Below are positions 13,031-15,566 of a stretch of DNA of 15,566 nucleotides, in pieces. The notes below the pieces were generated by a model. It made no database searches. It saw only the letters and a program-made list of their open reading frames with translations, and was not told the DNA's origin. Source of the DNA: Chloroflexota bacterium (GTDB lineage Bacteria > Chloroflexota > Limnocylindria > QHBO01); the NCBI GenBank assembly GCA_013697395.1, contig JACCWY010000122.1, positions 1 to 15,566 on the forward strand, written 5' to 3'. Each line of letters begins with the position of its first letter. Position 1 is the first letter of the stretch. Made by a program: the position numbers and the translations under genes.

Positions 13031-13357
13031 TCAGACGTAGTCCCCGACGACGTACGACTCGGCGGCGGCGCGGACGGAATCGAAGTCACCGTCGGCCAGG
13101 CGCTCGATCGGGCGCTGCCAGCCGAGCGCGGCATTGGGCGCCTCGAGCCAACCTCGCTTGGCGCCGTCGGCCATGCCCCCGCCGAGCAGGTCGAGAATGG
13201 CCTGGAGCTCACCGATGCGGTCCCGGAATCTCGCCTGCGGCGATTGCCCGCTTCGCCAGCGCTCGGCCGTTCGCACGTTGGCACCGGTGGCACGGGCGAT
13301 GAATCGCGCGGGGAAGAGGCGGATGAGCCGCGGCGGCGGCGCGGCGCGGATCGTCAT
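13031..13357 (-). CDS. Antitoxin, Xre/MbcA/ParS-type (toxin-binding domain)
   Basis: A 108-aa antitoxin with an N-terminal Xre-like helix-turn-helix, ARFIARATGANVRTAERWRS, a linker helix GELQAILDLLGG and a C-terminal toxin-binding domain. That domain reads WLEAPNAALGWQRPIERLAD and ends VRAAAESYVVGDYV; the N-A-L-G-x-x-P motif is diagnostic. It should bind and block the RES toxin encoded two bases downstream and repress its own promoter. ATG 13357 has no Shine-Dalgarno but lies six bases after a TATCCT -10, so the mRNA is probably leaderless. The frame upstream to 13462 runs through the promoter repeats into the neighbouring gene and is not used. Confidence 0.88.
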   Translation of the reverse strand: MTIRAAPPPRLIRLFPARFIARATGANVRTAERWRSGQSPQARFRDRIGELQAILDLLGGGMADGAKRGWLEAPNAALGWQRPIERLADGDFDSVRAAAESYVVGDYV

Positions 13358-13363
13358 GACCCG

Positions 13364-13392
13364 AGGATACTGCCGGCCGAAATGCCGGTCAA
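13364..13392 (-). promoter_or_regulatory. Toxin-antitoxin promoter
   Basis: On the minus strand TTGACC (13392-13387) and TATCCT (13369-13364) are separated by exactly 17 bases, a good sigma-70-type promoter. The -10 ends six bases before the antitoxin ATG. It overlaps the repeats at 13371-13402. Confidence 0.6.
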
Positions 13393-13402
13393 TCTGCCGG
13401 TC
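13371..13402. repeat. Three 12-bp-phased repeats over the TA promoter
   Basis: TGCCGGCC at 13371, TGCCGGTC at 13383 and TGCCGGTC at 13395 start exactly 12 bases apart. They cover the -35 and the spacer of the antitoxin promoter. They are likely operator half-sites for the antitoxin. Confidence 0.5.
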
Positions 13403-14915
13403 AGTCGGCCAGATCGGCTGCCGAATGCTCGAAGACCCTGTTGAGGACGTACGAGCCATCACCCTCCGGCTCGGTCAGGTTCGTCTGCGCCTGGTCGCGG
13501 GTGACATACGGATGCATGCGAGCCTGGACGAGCTCGGCATCGAGGAAGGTGAGCTCGAACACGACCCCCTCCTGGGTGTCCTGGCTCCAGCCCTGGCCGA
13601 ACAGGAAGTTCCCGCTGCTCATCACGGTCAGGCGAGCGTTGCCCTCGTCGTCGACGTCGAGATCCATCGGTCCGGCGTAATGCGTCCCCTGGCCAAGGAC
13701 GTGGTCGCAACCGGCCTCGAAGTAGAGATCCTGCTGCTCCCGCTGGCTTGGCCGCCAGTCGTAGTGGTACTCCTCCCCGCCCCACCATTGCGGGACGCAG
13801 ATGACGACATCGGCAACCTCCCGCGCGCGGCGGACGGACTCGATGACGTGATCCTCCTGGAGCCAGGCCACGCCGGGCGAGTCGGGGCCGGCGGCGATCG
13901 GTCCGGGAATCTCGTTGTGGCCAACGAACCCGAAGGTGAGCCCGTTCACCTCGAAGGTCGCCGGCTCGAGTGCCTCGTCGAGGTTTCGGCCGGCTCCCGC
14001 GTACGGCAGGCCGTTCACCTCGAAGTGCTCGAGCGACTCCAGGAAGCCTTCGACGCCCTGGTCGAAGGGGTGGTTCGCGGCGAAGATGATCACGTCGGCG
14101 CCGTAGGTGTCACGGATCAGCGGGATCGTCGCCGGATCGAGGCTGAAGATCGTGCCGTTGTTCACGGTGAAGTCGTCGACGAAGGGGCACTCGATCTCGG
14201 CGATCGTCACGTCGCCACTGCGCAGCAACGCACCCATGGCACCCTCGTTGCCGGTTGGCACGACGTTGATGGTGCTGAGCCCGCCCTCGGGGTTGAACCC
14301 GTTGTAGACGGCCGTGCCACCGCCGAAGACCCAGTCCCAGCCGTGGCCGACGACGAGTGCCGCGTGGGCTGGCCCGCGATCGTGGCACATGTTGCCCGGG
14401 CTGATCATCGTCCGGATGCGGCTGGCGTCGTACGGCTCCCAGCCGAGGTCTGCGCTGACGGTAGCGGTGTACGGGTACGGCATGGAGCGGGCTTCGGCGC
14501 TGCCGAAGAGGTCGGCTTTGTCGACGGGAAGGACCTTGACCTCGGCCGTGACCAGGTGCCACGGCAGCAGCGCCAGGGCGGTCGGGTTGGCAACGACATG
14601 CTGAGCGATCTCCGCCGCCGGCATGCACCCTGTCAGCGCCGCATCGGCCTCGCAGGGCTGTACCAGGGTCCCTGCGCCGACCGCCGCGTCCACTTCGCCA
14701 GCGGAGACGTCACTCTTCAGGTTGGTGAAGCCGGTGACGACCGCCAGCGGCACCTCCACCTCGGGAACCGGCGTCGGCTCGGGCGTGGCAGTGGATGGAG
14801 GCGGCGACGCGCTGGCCTCCGAAGCGGGAGGCGACGCCGACGGAGTCGTCTGGGTGCCCGTGCATGCGGTCAGGAGCAGGACTGCAGCGACCACCGCCGC
14901 GCGGAAATTGCGCAT
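13401..14915 (-). CDS. CapA-family (metallophosphatase-fold) lipoprotein
   Basis: A 504-aa secreted lipoprotein. The signal peptide MRNFRAAVVAAVLLLTAC gives a lipidated Cys18, followed by a Ser/Pro/Ala/Thr-rich linker to about residue 55. An N-terminal region of roughly 200 residues has no name I can give. The CapA/PgsA-like catalytic part follows: SGDVTIAEIECPF, IIFAANHPFDQGVEGFLESL, GLPYAGAGRNLDEALEPATF, VICVPQWWGGEEYHYDWRPS, GCDHVLGQGTHYAG and VMSSGNFLFGQGW. The motifs vary from the standard NNHxxDYG, HWGxEY, GHHPH and SLGNF, but the order is kept. The family includes poly-gamma-glutamate synthesis proteins; no capB or capC is nearby, so the substrate is open. ATG 14915 follows TACCAT by eight bases. 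Confidence 0.85.
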   Translation of the reverse strand: MRNFRAAVVAAVLLLTACTGTQTTPSASPPASEASASPPPSTATPEPTPVPEVEVPLAVVTGFTNLKSDVSAGEVDAAVGAGTLVQPCEADAALTGCMPAAEIAQHVVANPTALALLPWHLVTAEVKVLPVDKADLFGSAEARSMPYPYTATVSADLGWEPYDASRIRTMISPGNMCHDRGPAHAALVVGHGWDWVFGGGTAVYNGFNPEGGLSTINVVPTGNEGAMGALLRSGDVTIAEIECPFVDDFTVNNGTIFSLDPATIPLIRDTYGADVIIFAANHPFDQGVEGFLESLEHFEVNGLPYAGAGRNLDEALEPATFEVNGLTFGFVGHNEIPGPIAAGPDSPGVAWLQEDHVIESVRRAREVADVVICVPQWWGGEEYHYDWRPSQREQQDLYFEAGCDHVLGQGTHYAGPMDLDVDDEGNARLTVMSSGNFLFGQGWSQDTQEGVVFELTFLDAELVQARMHPYVTRDQAQTNLTEPEGDGSYVLNRVFEHSAADLAD

Positions 14916-14923
14916 CGGCCGTG

Positions 14924-14929
14924 ATGGTA
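14924..14929 (-). promoter_or_regulatory. Possible -10 element of the CapA-like gene
   Basis: TACCAT on the minus strand ends eight bases before ATG 14915. This is a good TANNAT match and leaves almost no leader. No Shine-Dalgarno is seen before that ATG. Confidence 0.3.
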
Positions 14930-15021
14930 GCGGGTCATGCCCGCCCACGCGGCAACGCGCAACCGCCCGCGTATGAACACGAGACCAACGAGCTGCTCAT
15001 GCACTGGATGAAGGAGAGCTG

Positions 15022-15540
15022 ATGTCACGCAGACCCACCACCCTCATCGCGACAGCCCTGGCGGCGTCCCTTCTCGTGGCCCTTGGCGTAGCCAGCGTCT
15101 CCGCCGGGTCGCAGCGGGCCCTCGTTGCGAAGATCACGATGACCGGCGACCAGGAGGTCGTCGGGACCGGTCCGACGCCGAGTTGTGCACCGCCCGCGCT
15201 GTGCGGCGACGAGGACGCGGTCGGAACGGCGAAGGTCCAGATCGTGCCCGCTCTCGACCGCGTATGCATCCGCATCGACTGGACGGGTATCGACGGCGCC
15301 GTTTGGGGCGCCCACATTCACGGTCCGGCTGACACGACCCATGCGGCGGGCATCCTCGTCCCGTTGCTGATGTTGACGCCCGGCGCCGCCGACAACCTGT
15401 CCGGCACTGACAGCCTCGACGTCTGCGTGACGGATGCGGACGCCGATGCGATCGCCGCCAACCCCTCCGCCTACTACCTCAACGTCCACAGCTTCCCGAG
15501 GTTCAACCCCGGAGCCATCCGAGCGCAGCTCTCCGACTGA
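15022..15540 (+). CDS. Secreted CHRD-domain protein
   Basis: A 172-aa exported protein. The N-terminal signal peptide (Arg-Arg, then hydrophobic residues 8-24) has a likely cleavage site after VSA28. The CHRD domain fills the mature part: KITMTGDQEVVGTG, CIRIDWTGIDGAVWGAHIHG with the characteristic HIHGPA, and SAYYLNVHSFPRFNPGAIRA near the end. CHRD domains are named after chordin; their role in bacteria is not established, and a surface or extracellular binding role is likely. Three or four Cys, in CAPPALCGD, VCIRI and DVCVTD, may form disulfides outside the cell. ATG 15022 is preceded by AAGGAG five bases upstream. Confidence 0.92.
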   Translation: MSRRPTTLIATALAASLLVALGVASVSAGSQRALVAKITMTGDQEVVGTGPTPSCAPPALCGDEDAVGTAKVQIVPALDRVCIRIDWTGIDGAVWGAHIHGPADTTHAAGILVPLLMLTPGAADNLSGTDSLDVCVTDADADAIAANPSAYYLNVHSFPRFNPGAIRAQLSD

Positions 15541-15566
15541 CCGCCCAGCGGGCCGCGGCTGAACGC

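Noticed and set aside
11680..13293. 537-aa minus-strand frame containing the aldo/keto reductase segment
   Set aside because: Only the 12531-12265 part is coding-like; the rest is antisense to the EamA gene or out of frame with the toxin and antitoxin.
13134..14924. 596-aa plus-strand ORF opposite the antitoxin and CapA-like genes
   Set aside because: It spans two well-supported minus-strand genes and their promoter, and its sequence is Arg/Gly/Asp/Val-rich with no recognisable domain.
1..15566. CRISPR array, tRNA or rRNA genes
   Set aside because: No regularly spaced repeats of CRISPR length, no tRNA cloverleaf signatures and no rRNA-like sequence were seen by eye on either strand.

Overview
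This is a GC-rich bacterial chromosome segment with densely packed genes, many GTG and TTG starts, and several starts without a convincing Shine-Dalgarno sequence. The gene set is an F420-type LLM oxidoreductase, an AMIN-like lipoprotein, a CapA-like lipoprotein, a CHRD protein and an ECF42-type sigma factor next to its DGPF/YCII partner. It would fit a high-GC Chloroflexota (Limnocylindria-like) or Actinomycetota genome. There is no rRNA or other marker gene, so this placement is inference. No tRNA, rRNA, CRISPR array or intact mobile element was seen.

Layout. Positions 1-122 hold the 5' end of an unknown minus-strand gene. Positions 123-1458 are gene-poor: a 77-aa hypothetical ORF, a DnaA-box-like 9-mer, an 11-bp hairpin and a frameshifted fragment of an HK97-type phage major capsid gene (about 1230-1410). 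Next come an Rv1855c-like LLM oxidoreductase (1459-2334, +) and a minus-strand MFS transporter coupled to a YCII-domain protein (4198 to 2484). A thioredoxin and an ArsR regulator form an apparent operon (5029 to 4350, -), facing a 54-aa zinc-ribbon protein (5165-5329, +) across a spacer with four inverted repeats. A membrane-anchored lytic transglycosylase (5379-6071, +) meets a minus-strand envelope cluster: AMIN-like lipoprotein, cyclophilin peptidyl-prolyl isomerase and a second lipoprotein (7841 to 6075).

A citrate synthase (7943-9040, +) converges on an ECF42-type sigma factor whose gene has an internal deletion and frame change and is now two ORFs joined by an ATGA overlap. The DGPF/YCII protein lies upstream of it (10495 to 10133). 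A small acidic protein, an EamA transporter and a translationally coupled 95-aa protein follow on the plus strand (10592-12183). Positions 12207-12531 carry the frameshifted 3' end of an aldo/keto reductase. It abuts an Xre/RES toxin-antitoxin pair (13357 to 12549, -) whose promoter overlaps three 12-bp-phased repeats. A CapA-like lipoprotein (14915 to 13401, -) and a secreted CHRD protein (15022-15540, +) end the window.

Nothing here is clearly a new multi-gene system. The most interesting points are the split sigma factor, the compact toxin-antitoxin promoter with phased repeats beside a gene remnant, the phage capsid relic, the palindrome-rich ArsR/zinc-ribbon spacer, and a Glu where citrate synthases normally carry the catalytic Asp.
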